This document shows, in pieces, positions 1 to 5,594 of a DNA stretch of 5,594 bases (within the stretch, counting starts at the first letter, position 1; every line of letters begins with the position of its first letter). The translations under genes were made by a program, and so were the position numbers. The DNA comes from Pseudomonadota bacterium (GTDB lineage Bacteria > Pseudomonadota > Alphaproteobacteria > Rhizobiales > Beijerinckiaceae). The stretch spans positions 1 through 5,594 of the forward strand of contig JAGTAM010000593.1 of assembly GCA_023422485.1 (NCBI GenBank). Direction: 5' to 3'. A model generated the notes under the pieces. It was not told the origin of the DNA. It searched no databases and saw only the letters and a program-made list of their open reading frames with translations.

Positions 1-353
1 ACCCACAGCAGGGCGAGCCCGACGCTCACCACCTTGCTGACGAACAGGAAGGTGCGCGCGATCTCGTTCGGCAGGCCGCCCCAGCGCATCCAGCGCAGGA
101 TCCAGAAATCGAGCATCGTCGCCCCGCCGAGGCCGAAGCACAGGCCGAGAAGGTGAAGGCCGACCAGGATCGTGAGCAGCCGGACGGACGGCAGCGGCGC
201 CGGCATCGGCAGGCTCAGGAGCGCCTCGGGCGCGGTCTGCACCGCCGCCGCGGCGACGGCCGGCCCGTGAAGCGCGAACAGGACCGCCGCGAGCGTGGCG
301 AGCAGAGCCGCCGCCGAGCGCCGGAGGTTCGAGATGACATCGGGCTCGGGCAT
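1..353 (-). CDS. Multi-pass membrane protein of unknown function, N-terminal part (runs off left edge)
   Basis: An open minus-strand frame starts at ATG 353 and continues without a stop to the window edge, giving 117 complete codons. Residues 9-36 are a basic start (LRR) followed by a hydrophobic Ala/Leu stretch ending AVAAAA, which could be a cleavable signal peptide or a first membrane segment. A Pro-rich linker (about 42-56) follows. A second hydrophobic segment at about 57-81 contains His67, Cys72 and a GLGGATMLDF motif, then an aromatic/basic loop (RWMRW). A third segment starts at about 101 and is cut by the edge. The His in a helix followed by a Gly-rich turn resembles small bacterial membrane proteins of the CopD/DUF2269-like kind, but this is only a resemblance and no function is assigned. 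The frame has typical GC-rich codon bias. A GTG at 362 is an alternative start; a GGGAGG lies about 15 bases before the GTG and 24 before the ATG. It is transcribed divergently from the pseudopilin gene. Confidence 0.75.
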   Translation of the reverse strand, partial: MPEPDVISNLRRSAAALLATLAAVLFALHGPAVAAAAVQTAPEALLSLPMPAPLPSVRLLTILVGLHLLGLCFGLGGATMLDFWILRWMRWGGLPNEIARTFLFVSKVVSVGLALLW

Positions 354-526
354 GAACGCCACCGGATCCGCCGGGTCCCTCCCGCCGGTTCTGCCTCGGG
401 ACGGTCGCACAGGGAACATAACAAAGATCAAAAAATTCCGGTGAATCCCGGCCCGAAGCGCGGCGGAGGCCGGCGCCCGCAGGGGATTCTTAGGCTTCGC
501 GCCCCACCGTCGGCCCATCACTCACG
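354..526. promoter_or_regulatory. Divergent intergenic region with AT-rich island
   Basis: This 173-bp region separates the divergently read membrane-protein and pseudopilin genes and so must carry promoters for at least one of them. Positions about 412-446 are clearly AT-richer than the rest of the window and include a run of six A (T on the minus strand). That is a plausible site for promoter opening or an UP-like element. I could not match a convincing -35/-10 pair on either strand; the best minus-strand candidate (TTCACC with a weak TTATGT-like -10) is poor. Treat it as a probable promoter region, not as a mapped promoter. Confidence 0.3.
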
Positions 527-997
527 ATGCGGACGGCGACGGCGATGTCTCACCCAGAGCAGGGTTGCGAGCGGGACGACGCGTGTCCCCGTTCGGCCGA
601 GGCCGGCTTCTCGCTGGTCGAGCTTCTCGTCGTGCTGGCGATCATCGGCATGATCGCCACGATGGTGACACCGCAGGTGATCGGCTATCTCGGCCGCGCC
701 AAGGGCGAGACGGCGCGCATCCAGGTCAAGAACATCGCTCAGGCGGTCGAGCTCTACTACCTCGACAACGGCGCCTACCCGACGGCCCAGCAGGGCCTTC
801 AGGGCCTCGTCCAGCCGACCGGGCCCGGCTGGCGCGGTCCCTACATCCGCGACAGCCGCGGCCTGACCGACCCGTGGGGGCAGCCCTATCTCTACCGCTC
901 GCCCGGCGCCGATGGAAAACCCTACCAAGTCTACTCGCTCGGCAGCGACCGGCAGGCCGGCGGATCGGACGATGCCGCGGACGTCGCGAGCGATTGA
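527..997 (+). CDS. gspG: Type II secretion system major pseudopilin GspG
   Basis: GspG is the main subunit of the short periplasmic pseudopilus that drives type II secretion. The 156-residue product has the class III prepilin site G27/F28 with the rest of the motif SLVELLVVLAII, including the +5 glutamate (Glu32). A hydrophobic helix runs to about residue 48, then an amphipathic helix with the family signature AQAVELYYLDNGAYPT. The core has GW(R)GPYI, DPWGQPYLYRSPG and the C-terminal YSLGSD...GGSDD loop. Asp141, Asp148 and Asp149 fit the calcium-binding loop known from PulG/GspG. The C-terminus ends shortly after this loop and lacks the usual terminal Trp. Two in-frame ATGs (527 and 545) are possible; neither has a clear Shine-Dalgarno sequence, and with either the leader is long (20-26 residues before the Gly, with two Cys). 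No other gsp gene adjoins it, so it is a detached gspG. Confidence 0.9.
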   Translation: MRTATAMSHPEQGCERDDACPRSAEAGFSLVELLVVLAIIGMIATMVTPQVIGYLGRAKGETARIQVKNIAQAVELYYLDNGAYPTAQQGLQGLVQPTGPGWRGPYIRDSRGLTDPWGQPYLYRSPGADGKPYQVYSLGSDRQAGGSDDAADVASD

Positions 998-1083
998 TGC
1001 GGGAGGGGGCGATCCCTGGCCGATCCGTCCGGAGATCGAAGCGCGGACACGCTCGGTCGGGCCGCACGCCCCCATAAGTGGGC

Positions 1084-1150
1084 CTCACAAAACTCCCGGT
1101 TGCCGACGGTTCTCGCACGGGTGATGTCGGTGCGACGGGAGTTTGGTGAG
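1084..1150. repeat. 15-bp inverted repeat with 37-bp spacer, candidate operator or hairpin
   Basis: The left arm is CTCACAAAACTCCCG (1084-1098) and the right arm is CGGGAGTTTGGTGAG (1136-1150). They are reverse complements at 14 of 15 positions, the exception being A1089 opposite G1145. The 37-bp interior contains a second, perfect 6-bp inverted repeat, TCGCAC (1113-1118) with GTGCGA (1130-1135), and an alternative 5-bp pair CCGAC (1103-1107) with GTCGG (1126-1130). The centres of the outer arms are 52 bp apart, close to five helical turns. It ends 80 bp before the NikR-family start codon. It could be a split operator for an RHH regulator, a structured leader, or the ends of a small relic element; there is no T-tract, so a rho-independent terminator is unlikely. 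Confidence 0.6.
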
Positions 1151-1214
1151 AGATACGAGGCGCCGCGACCGCTTGTGGGGAAAGCAGCGACAGGACAGCT
1201 TCCTCGTCGCGAAC

Positions 1215-1224
1215 AGGAGGGGAG
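1215..1224 (+). promoter_or_regulatory. Ribosome binding site of the NikR-family gene
   Basis: AGGAGG at 1215-1220, followed by GGAG at 1221-1224, is a strong purine-rich Shine-Dalgarno sequence 6-10 bases before ATG 1231. It decides the start of the regulator and gives a product whose first residues (MQR) match E. coli NikR. CCTC at 1202-1205 could pair with GAGG at 1217-1220, a short and weak possibility for masking the site. Confidence 0.75.
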
Positions 1225-1230
1225 ATCGCC

Positions 1231-1710
1231 ATGCAGCGCACGACCATCGCCATCGACGACGAACTGGCGGCGGCGCTCGATGCCTACATGGAGAGCACCG
1301 GGGCGGGGAGCCGCTCGGAAGCCGTCCGCGACCTGGTGCGGCGCGGCCTGTCCGCGCGTCCCGAGGCGCCGGCCGACGCGCCATGCTTCGGCGTCGTCAG
1401 CTACACGATCGACCAGTCGGTGCGGAACCTCGCATCCCGCGTGCCGCAGGGACGCCTCGACCGCCACGATCAGGCGGTCGCCTCCCTCTCGATCCCGATC
1501 GATCACTCGACCTCGATCGACGTGACGCTGATGCGCGGTCCCGTCGGCGACGTGTCGGCCTACGCCGAGAAGCTGTTCCTCGAACGCGGCGTCATGCACG
1601 GCACGCTCAACCTGATTCCCGTCATCGAGGACACCTCCGCGCACTCGCACGACGAGGGGTTCGCTTCGAACCATACCCACACGCATCTGCGCGTGCGCAG
1701 CGGCTTCTGA
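1231..1710 (+). CDS. nikR: NikR-family ribbon-helix-helix transcriptional regulator lacking the canonical nickel ligands
   Basis: The 159-residue product aligns to E. coli NikR (133 residues) without gaps. An N-terminal ribbon-helix-helix DNA-binding domain (1-45) has MQRTTIAIDDEL, the RSEAVRDLVRRGL helix and the conserved Arg3, Thr5, Arg28, Glu30, Arg33 and Asp34. The C-terminal ACT-like tetramerisation domain (about 52-130) has CFGVVSYTID, LASRV and the RGVMHGTLNLIP ending. In known NikR proteins the high-affinity Ni(II) site is His76, His87, His89 and Cys95; here these positions are Leu76, Ser87, Pro89 and Ser95. His79, His92 and His123 remain. Residues 131-159 are an extra tail with five His (138, 140, 148, 150, 152). 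Thr7, which contacts DNA in E. coli, is Ala7. Family membership is clear from the fold signature; nickel response is doubtful. No nickel transporter, urease or hydrogenase gene is nearby. It is convergent with the RND pump gene, so regulation of that operon cannot be assumed. Confidence 0.88.
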   Translation: MQRTTIAIDDELAAALDAYMESTGAGSRSEAVRDLVRRGLSARPEAPADAPCFGVVSYTIDQSVRNLASRVPQGRLDRHDQAVASLSIPIDHSTSIDVTLMRGPVGDVSAYAEKLFLERGVMHGTLNLIPVIEDTSAHSHDEGFASNHTHTHLRVRSGF

Positions 1711-1757
1711 GACCGGGTCCGTTCGATCGCTCCGAAGTCTCCGCGCGATGACGGGAT

Positions 1758-1787
1758 CGGGCCAACCCGCAGCGATCGATCGGCCCG
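1758..1787. terminator. Weak stem-loop between convergent genes, possible bidirectional terminator
   Basis: CGGGCC (1758-1763) and GGCCCG (1782-1787) form a perfect 6-bp stem with an 18-base loop that itself includes most of the palindrome CGATCGATCG (1773-1782). It sits in the 77-bp gap between the regulator stop (1708-1710) and the pump stop (1788-1790), where terminators for both genes are expected. There is no T-tract on either side, so it is at best a weak or factor-assisted terminator. Confidence 0.25.
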
Positions 1788-4700
1788 CTACGCCGCGCGG
1801 GCCACGCCGTCCGGATGCGCCGGCACCGTTCCGCCATGCTGCTTGAGCGGCCGGTTGCCGGCCATTCGGCGCAGCAGCACGTAGAAGACCGGCGTCAGGA
1901 ACAGGCCGAAGGCGGTGACGCCGATCATGCCGGAGAACACCGCCACGCCCATGGCGTTGCGCATCTCCGCTCCGGCCCCGGTCGCAGTCACCAGCGGCAG
2001 CACGCCCATGATGAAGGCCAGCGACGTCATCAGGATCGGGCGCAGCCGCAGGCGGCTCGCCTCGATCGCCGCCTGGAGCGGAGTGCGGCCGGAAAATTCC
2101 AGCTCGCGGGCGAATTCCACGATCAGGATCGCGTTCTTGGCCGAGAGGCCGACGAGCACGATCAGGCCGATCTGCGTGAAGACGTTGTTGTCGCCCGCCG
2201 AGAGCCAGACCCCGAACATCGCAGCCAGCAGCCCCATCGGCACGATCATCAGGATCGCCAATGGCAGGGTCAGGCTCTCGTACTGCGCCGCCAGAACGAG
2301 GAAGACGAGCAGCAGCGCCAGCGGGAAGACCCAGATCCCGGAATTGCCGGCGATGAATTCCTGATATGTCAGGTCGGTCCACTCGAAACTGAAGCCGCGG
2401 GGCAAAGTCTCGGCGGCGATGCGCGCCGCCGCCGCCTGCGCCTGCCCCGACGAGAAGCCGGGGGCCGCCGCCGCGTTGATGTCGGCCGACAGGAAGCCGT
2501 TGTAGCGCATGGCCCGCTCCGGTCCCGCGGTCTGGCGCACGCGCAGCAGGGCCGAGAGCGGCACCATCTCGCCGGAGCCGGCGCGGACCTTGAGCTGCCC
2601 GACATCGTCGGAGCGCGCCCGGAACGGCGCGTCGGCCTGGACGCGGACCGAGTAGGTGCGGCCGAACCGGTTGAAGTCGTTGACGTAGAGCGAGCCGAGA
2701 TAGATCTGCAGCGTGTCGAACACGTCGGTGACCGGGATGCGGAGCTGGCGCGCCTTGGTCCGGTCGAGGTCGGCGAAGAGCTGCGGCACGTTCATCTGGA
2801 AGCTGGAGAACAGGCCGGCGAGTTCCGGCGCCTGCGCCGCCTTGGCCATGAACGCCTTGGTGGCGTCGTTGAGCGCCTCGTAGCCGAGGCCGGCCCGGTC
2901 CTCGATCTGCAGCTTGAAGCCGCCGATGGTCCCGAGCCCGTTGACGGGCGGGGGCGGGAACATCGCGATGAACGCCTCGGGGATCGCGGCGAATTTCTTG
3001 TTCAGCGACATCGCGATGGCGCCGCCGCTGAGCGACGGACCCTTGCGCTCCTCGAAGGGCTTGAGGGTCGAGAACACGATCCCCGAATTCGAGGAGTTGG
3101 TGAAGCCGTTGATCGACAGGCCGGGGAAGGCCACCGCGCTCTCGACGCCGGGTTCCTTGAGCGCGATCTCGCTCATGCGGCGGATGACGTCCTCGGTCCG
3201 GTCGAGGGTGGCGCCGTCGGGCAGCTGCGCGAAGCCGACGAGGTACTGCTTGTCCTGGCCCGGCACGAAGCCGCCGGGGATCCTTTGGAACAACACCACG
3301 GTCAGCCCGACCAGCACGAGGTAGAGCACCATCATCGCGCCCTTTCGCGAGACGACGGCGCCGACGCCGCGCCCGTAGGCGTCCGAGGCGCGGCCGAAGA
3401 TGCGGTTGAACCGGCGGAAGAACCAGCCGAGCAGTGTGTCGAGGATCCGGGTCAGGCGGTCCTTGGGCGCGTGATGGTCTTTCAGCAGGAGTGCGGACAG
3501 GGCCGGCGAGAGGGTCAGCGAGTTGATCGCCGAGATCACGGTCGAGATCGCGATGGTGAGCGCGAACTGCTTGTAGAACTGGCCCGTCAGGCCGCTGATG
3601 AAGGCGAGCGGCACGAAGACGGCCACCAGCACGAGGGCGATGGCGATGATCGGCCCCGAGACCTCGCGCATGGCCTGATAGCTGGCATCCCGCGGCGAGA
3701 GCCCGGCCTCGATGTTGCGCTCGACGTTCTCGACCACGACGATGGCGTCGTCGACGACGATGCCGATGGCGAGCACGAGGCCGAACAGGCTCAGCGCGTT
3801 GATGGAGAAGCCGAAGGCGTGCATCACCGCGAAGGTGCCGACGATGGAGACCGGCACGGCGAGAAGCGGGATGATCGAGGCTCGCCACGTCTGCAGGAAC
3901 AGGATCACCACGAGCACGACGAGGGCGACCGCCTCGAGCAGCGTGTGGATCACCGCCTCGATCGAGGCGCGCACGAACTGCGTCGGATCGTAGACGATCT
4001 GGTAATCGACCCCCTCCGGCATGGTCCGCTTGATCTCGGCCATGGTCTGGCGGACCTGATCCGAGATGCGGATCGCGTTCGAGCCGGGGGATTGCGAGAT
4101 CGGGATCGCCACCGCCGACTTGTTGTCGAGAAGCGAGCGCAGCGCGTAGTCGGAGGCGCCGAGTTCGATCCGCGCGAGGTCGCGCAGCCGCGTGATCTCG
4201 CCGTTCTCCCCGGTCTTGACGACGATGTCGCCGAACTGCTCCTCGTTTGCGAGGCGCCCTTCCGCATTGAGCGACAATTGCAGGTCGAGGCCCGGCACCG
4301 CGGGCGAGGCGCCGATGACGCCGGCCGCCGCCTCGACGTTCTGGGCCTGGATCTCGCGCACCACGTCGCCCGCCGAGAGGCCATGCTCGGCGACCCTTTG
4401 CGGGTCGAGCCAGATGCGCATGGCGTAGTCGCCGGAGCCGAAGAGCTGGACCTGTCCGACGCCGTCGAGGCGGGCGAGGCGGTCCTTGATGTTCAAGACC
4501 GCGTAGTTGCGCAGGTAGGTCATGTCGTAGCGCCCGTTGGGCGAGACGAGGTGCACGACCATGGTGAGATCGGGCGAGGACTTCACCGTGACGATGCCGA
4601 GCTGGCGCACGATCGCCGGCAGCCGCGGCTCGGCCTGCGAGACGCGGTTCTGGACGAGCTGCTGCGCCTTGTCGGGATCGGTGCCGAGCCGGAAGGTGAC

Positions 4701-4979
4701 GGTCAGCACCATCACGCCGTCGGTCGTGGCCTGGGTCGACATGTAGAGCATGCCCTCGACGCCGTTGATCTGCTCCTCGATCGGCGTCGCCACGGTCTCG
4801 ATGATGACCTTGGGGTTGGCGCCGGGGAAGGTCGCGCGGACGACGACCGAGGGCGGCACGACGTCGGGATATTCCGAGATCGGCATCGCGAAGAGCGAGA
4901 GCAGCCCGCCGACGAAGATGAGCACCGAGAGCACGCCCGCGAAGATCGGCCGGTCGATGAAGAATTTGGAGAGATTCAT
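1788..4979 (-). CDS. RND (HAE1) multidrug efflux pump, inner-membrane subunit, MexF/OqxB/BepG type
   Basis: This is a proton-driven inner-membrane antiporter that exports hydrophobic or amphiphilic compounds through a tripartite complex. The 1063-residue product has the usual length (MexF is about 1062) and the family start MNLSKFFIDRPIFAGVLS with TM1 at about 10-30. The porter-domain motif FPGANPKVIIETVATPIEEQ is at 51-70 and PDLTMVVHL at 136-144. TM2-6 span about 340-500 with the proton-relay pair Asp410-Asp411 in GIVVDDAIVVVENV. TM7 starts near 548, and GGFKLQIEDR (686-695) marks the second porter half. TM8-12 span about 880-1037 with the conserved Lys949 (GLSAKNAI) and Arg980 (RPILMTS). 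All key proton-relay residues are intact. The start is supported by GAGGG at 4985-4989, five bases upstream. It follows the adaptor gene in the same direction; no outer-membrane factor follows. The substrate cannot be read from sequence; no heavy-metal (CusA-type) signature was noticed. Confidence 0.95.
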   Translation of the reverse strand: MNLSKFFIDRPIFAGVLSVLIFVGGLLSLFAMPISEYPDVVPPSVVVRATFPGANPKVIIETVATPIEEQINGVEGMLYMSTQATTDGVMVLTVTFRLGTDPDKAQQLVQNRVSQAEPRLPAIVRQLGIVTVKSSPDLTMVVHLVSPNGRYDMTYLRNYAVLNIKDRLARLDGVGQVQLFGSGDYAMRIWLDPQRVAEHGLSAGDVVREIQAQNVEAAAGVIGASPAVPGLDLQLSLNAEGRLANEEQFGDIVVKTGENGEITRLRDLARIELGASDYALRSLLDNKSAVAIPISQSPGSNAIRISDQVRQTMAEIKRTMPEGVDYQIVYDPTQFVRASIEAVIHTLLEAVALVVLVVILFLQTWRASIIPLLAVPVSIVGTFAVMHAFGFSINALSLFGLVLAIGIVVDDAIVVVENVERNIEAGLSPRDASYQAMREVSGPIIAIALVLVAVFVPLAFISGLTGQFYKQFALTIAISTVISAINSLTLSPALSALLLKDHHAPKDRLTRILDTLLGWFFRRFNRIFGRASDAYGRGVGAVVSRKGAMMVLYLVLVGLTVVLFQRIPGGFVPGQDKQYLVGFAQLPDGATLDRTEDVIRRMSEIALKEPGVESAVAFPGLSINGFTNSSNSGIVFSTLKPFEERKGPSLSGGAIAMSLNKKFAAIPEAFIAMFPPPPVNGLGTIGGFKLQIEDRAGLGYEALNDATKAFMAKAAQAPELAGLFSSFQMNVPQLFADLDRTKARQLRIPVTDVFDTLQIYLGSLYVNDFNRFGRTYSVRVQADAPFRARSDDVGQLKVRAGSGEMVPLSALLRVRQTAGPERAMRYNGFLSADINAAAAPGFSSGQAQAAAARIAAETLPRGFSFEWTDLTYQEFIAGNSGIWVFPLALLLVFLVLAAQYESLTLPLAILMIVPMGLLAAMFGVWLSAGDNNVFTQIGLIVLVGLSAKNAILIVEFARELEFSGRTPLQAAIEASRLRLRPILMTSLAFIMGVLPLVTATGAGAEMRNAMGVAVFSGMIGVTAFGLFLTPVFYVLLRRMAGNRPLKQHGGTVPAHPDGVARAA

Positions 4980-5131
4980 GCCGACCCTCGGGGAAGACGG
5001 GGCGTAGGAGGACCGCCCGCGCAGCCTTCGCGGCTGCCGGTCACGGCGTTGCCGCCGGGCGGTTTTGGGTGTCGGATCGGGGCGGTGCGCGTCTCAGTGC
5101 TGCGCGCGGCTTCTATCGCTGCGCGAAGTCT
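4980..5131 (-). other. Structured 152-bp spacer between adaptor and pump genes
   Basis: The spacer separates the adaptor stop (TAA, 5132-5134) from the pump start on the same strand. It is long for two subunits of one complex. It contains the nested stem-loop at 5012-5063 and a short direct repeat beside the adaptor stop. The pump ribosome binding site (GAGGG, 4985-4989) is at its downstream end. No open frame of interest and no clear internal promoter were seen. Confidence 0.5.
5012..5063. repeat. Nested inverted repeat within the adaptor-pump spacer
   Basis: The outer arms ACCGCCCG (5012-5019) and CGGGCGGT (5056-5063) are perfect reverse complements over 8 bp. They enclose a second perfect hairpin, GCAGCC (5021-5026) with GGCTGC (5032-5037) around a 5-base loop TTCGC. 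In the operon transcript this structure would lie about 32 bases before the pump start codon, just ahead of its ribosome binding site. Only the plus strand has a short T-run after the stem (5063-5066), so as a terminator it would act on antisense transcription, not on the operon. Confidence 0.5.
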
Positions 5132-5145
5132 TTACCGCTGCGCGA
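5112..5145. repeat. Short direct repeat overlapping the adaptor stop codon
   Basis: Two 15-bp copies at 5112-5126 and 5131-5145 match at 13 of 15 positions and share the exact core CGCTGCGCGA (5117-5126 and 5136-5145), offset by 19 bp. The right copy includes the adaptor stop codon and its last codons; the left copy is outside the gene. It looks like a small local duplication. Confidence 0.45.
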
Positions 5146-5594
5146 GCTTGCCCGTCTGGGGCGAAGCATCCTGCGGGCGGGCGCCCATCCGGACCGGCTC
5201 GGGGCTGATGCGGGTGCCGGGGCGGATGCGCTGGAGCCCGTTGACGACGATGCGCTCGCCGCCGGACAGGCCGGAGGTCACGACGCGCAGGCCGTCGACG
5301 GCCCGGCCGAGGGTGACGGCGCGGAACTCGGCCCGGCTGTCGGCCCCCACCACGAGGACGAAGCGCTTGTCCTGATCCGTGCCGATGGCGCGCTCATCGA
5401 CGAGCAGGAGGGATTCGGGCACGGCTTGGCCCAGCCGCATCCGCGCGAACTGGCCGGGAATCAGGTGGCCGTCGCCGTTGGCGAAGGTGGCGCGGACCCG
5501 GACCGTGCCGCTGCGGGCATCGACCTTGTTGTCGATGAACTGCAGGCTGCCCCTGGCGCGCGCGCGGTCGGCCGTGATCATCTCGACCGGGATC
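5132..5594 (-). CDS. RND efflux periplasmic adaptor (membrane fusion protein, MexE/AcrA family), C-terminal part
   Basis: The frame enters from the right edge (first complete codon 5591-5593) and ends at TAA 5132-5134, giving the last 153 residues or so of a periplasmic adaptor that links an RND pump to an outer-membrane channel. The visible part covers the end of the beta-barrel domain, with the family motif FIDNKVDARSGTVRVRATF followed by NGDGHLIPGQFARMRL. The membrane-proximal domain follows, with VDERAIGTDQDKRFVLVV and the typical GLRVVTSGLSGGERIVVNGL...RPGT ending. A Pro/Gln-rich tail of about 20 residues follows. The N-terminal lipoyl and hairpin domains and the signal sequence lie outside the window. 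An internal Met at 5581 is not the real start, because the reading frame and homology continue upstream (IPVEM). It precedes the pump gene on the same strand, the standard adaptor-pump order, and any operon promoter or regulator would lie beyond the right edge. Confidence 0.93.
   Translation of the reverse strand, partial: IPVEMITADRARARGSLQFIDNKVDARSGTVRVRATFANGDGHLIPGQFARMRLGQAVPESLLLVDERAIGTDQDKRFVLVVGADSRAEFRAVTLGRAVDGLRVVTSGLSGGERIVVNGLQRIRPGTRISPEPVRMGARPQDASPQTGKLAQR

Larger units (their letters stand above)
998..1230. promoter_or_regulatory. Intergenic region upstream of the NikR-family gene
   Basis: This 233-bp stretch lies between the gspG stop and the start of the NikR-family gene, both on the plus strand. 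No credible protein-coding frame or RNA gene was seen. It holds the long inverted repeat described separately (1084-1150) and, just before the regulator, a strong ribosome binding site. Promoter elements for the regulator probably lie here; TTGCCG at 1100-1105, between the repeat arms, is a possible -35, but its -10 partner is weak. The E. coli NikR half-site GTATGA/TCATAC does not occur here. No T-tract terminator follows gspG. Confidence 0.45.

Noticed and set aside
153..653. A plus-strand open frame before and into gspG
   Set aside because: Very Arg-rich and without domain; it is antisense to the membrane-protein gene and out of frame with gspG, both of which have clear protein features.
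1084..1150. Rho-independent terminator of gspG
   Set aside because: The stem is long but interrupted by a 37-base spacer, and no T-tract follows the right arm.
998..1230. Cobalamin or nickel-cobalt riboswitch upstream of the NikR-family gene
   Set aside because: I did not find a B12-box-like sequence or the multi-helix layout of these riboswitches; the inverted repeat alone does not support one.
1484..1520. Cluster of CGATC/GATCGATC motifs inside the regulator gene
   Set aside because: These are explained by Ile-Asp and Ser-Ile codons in this GC-rich frame and do not form a regular repeat.
1143..1751. A plus-strand frame overlapping the NikR-family gene
   Set aside because: Arg-rich shadow in another frame; the NikR frame has a strong ribosome binding site and a clear family match.
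931..3888. A 985-codon minus-strand frame overlapping the pump, the regulator and gspG
   Set aside because: It is an Arg/Ala/Pro-rich frame-shifted shadow of the pump, runs antisense through the regulator, and has no recognisable domain.
1815..5375. A very long plus-strand open frame (1186 codons) opposite the RND pump
   Set aside because: Its translation is a low-complexity mix of Arg, Asp, Glu, His and Gly with no domain, as expected from the antisense of GC-rich codons. The minus strand encodes an unmistakable full-length RND pump with all key residues.

Overview
The window is GC-rich chromosomal DNA (GC-ending codons throughout) from what looks like an alphaproteobacterium, probably a Methylobacterium/Methylorubrum or related Hyphomicrobiales genome. 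That placement is inferred from composition and gene types; no rRNA or other phylogenetic marker is present. There is no CRISPR array, tRNA, rRNA or recognisable mobile element.

Layout, left to right: (1) the N-terminal part of a multi-pass membrane protein on the minus strand, running off the left edge; (2) a short divergent intergenic region with an AT-rich island; (3) a plus-strand type II secretion major pseudopilin gene (gspG) with no other secretion gene beside it; (4) a 233-bp intergenic region holding a 15-bp inverted repeat (14/15 paired); (5) a plus-strand NikR-family ribbon-helix-helix regulator; (6) a 77-bp gap between convergent genes; (7) on the minus strand, a complete HAE1-type RND multidrug pump (MexF/OqxB/BepG type, 1063 residues); (8) upstream of it, after a 152-bp structured spacer, the C-terminal part of its periplasmic adaptor (MexE/AcrA family), running off the right edge.

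Adaptor and pump form one transcription unit read right to left. They would build the inner-membrane and periplasmic parts of a tripartite efflux system. No outer-membrane channel gene follows the pump, so the channel must be encoded elsewhere.

The most notable observation is in the NikR-family protein. It aligns without gaps to E. coli NikR over about 130 residues, yet all four residues of the high-affinity nickel site are replaced (His76 to Leu, His87 to Ser, His89 to Pro, Cys95 to Ser). It also carries a His-rich C-terminal extension that E. coli NikR lacks, and one DNA-contacting residue of the beta-strand differs. Together with the unusual inverted repeat upstream and the absence of nickel genes in the window, this suggests a NikR paralogue with a different signal or a relocated metal site.
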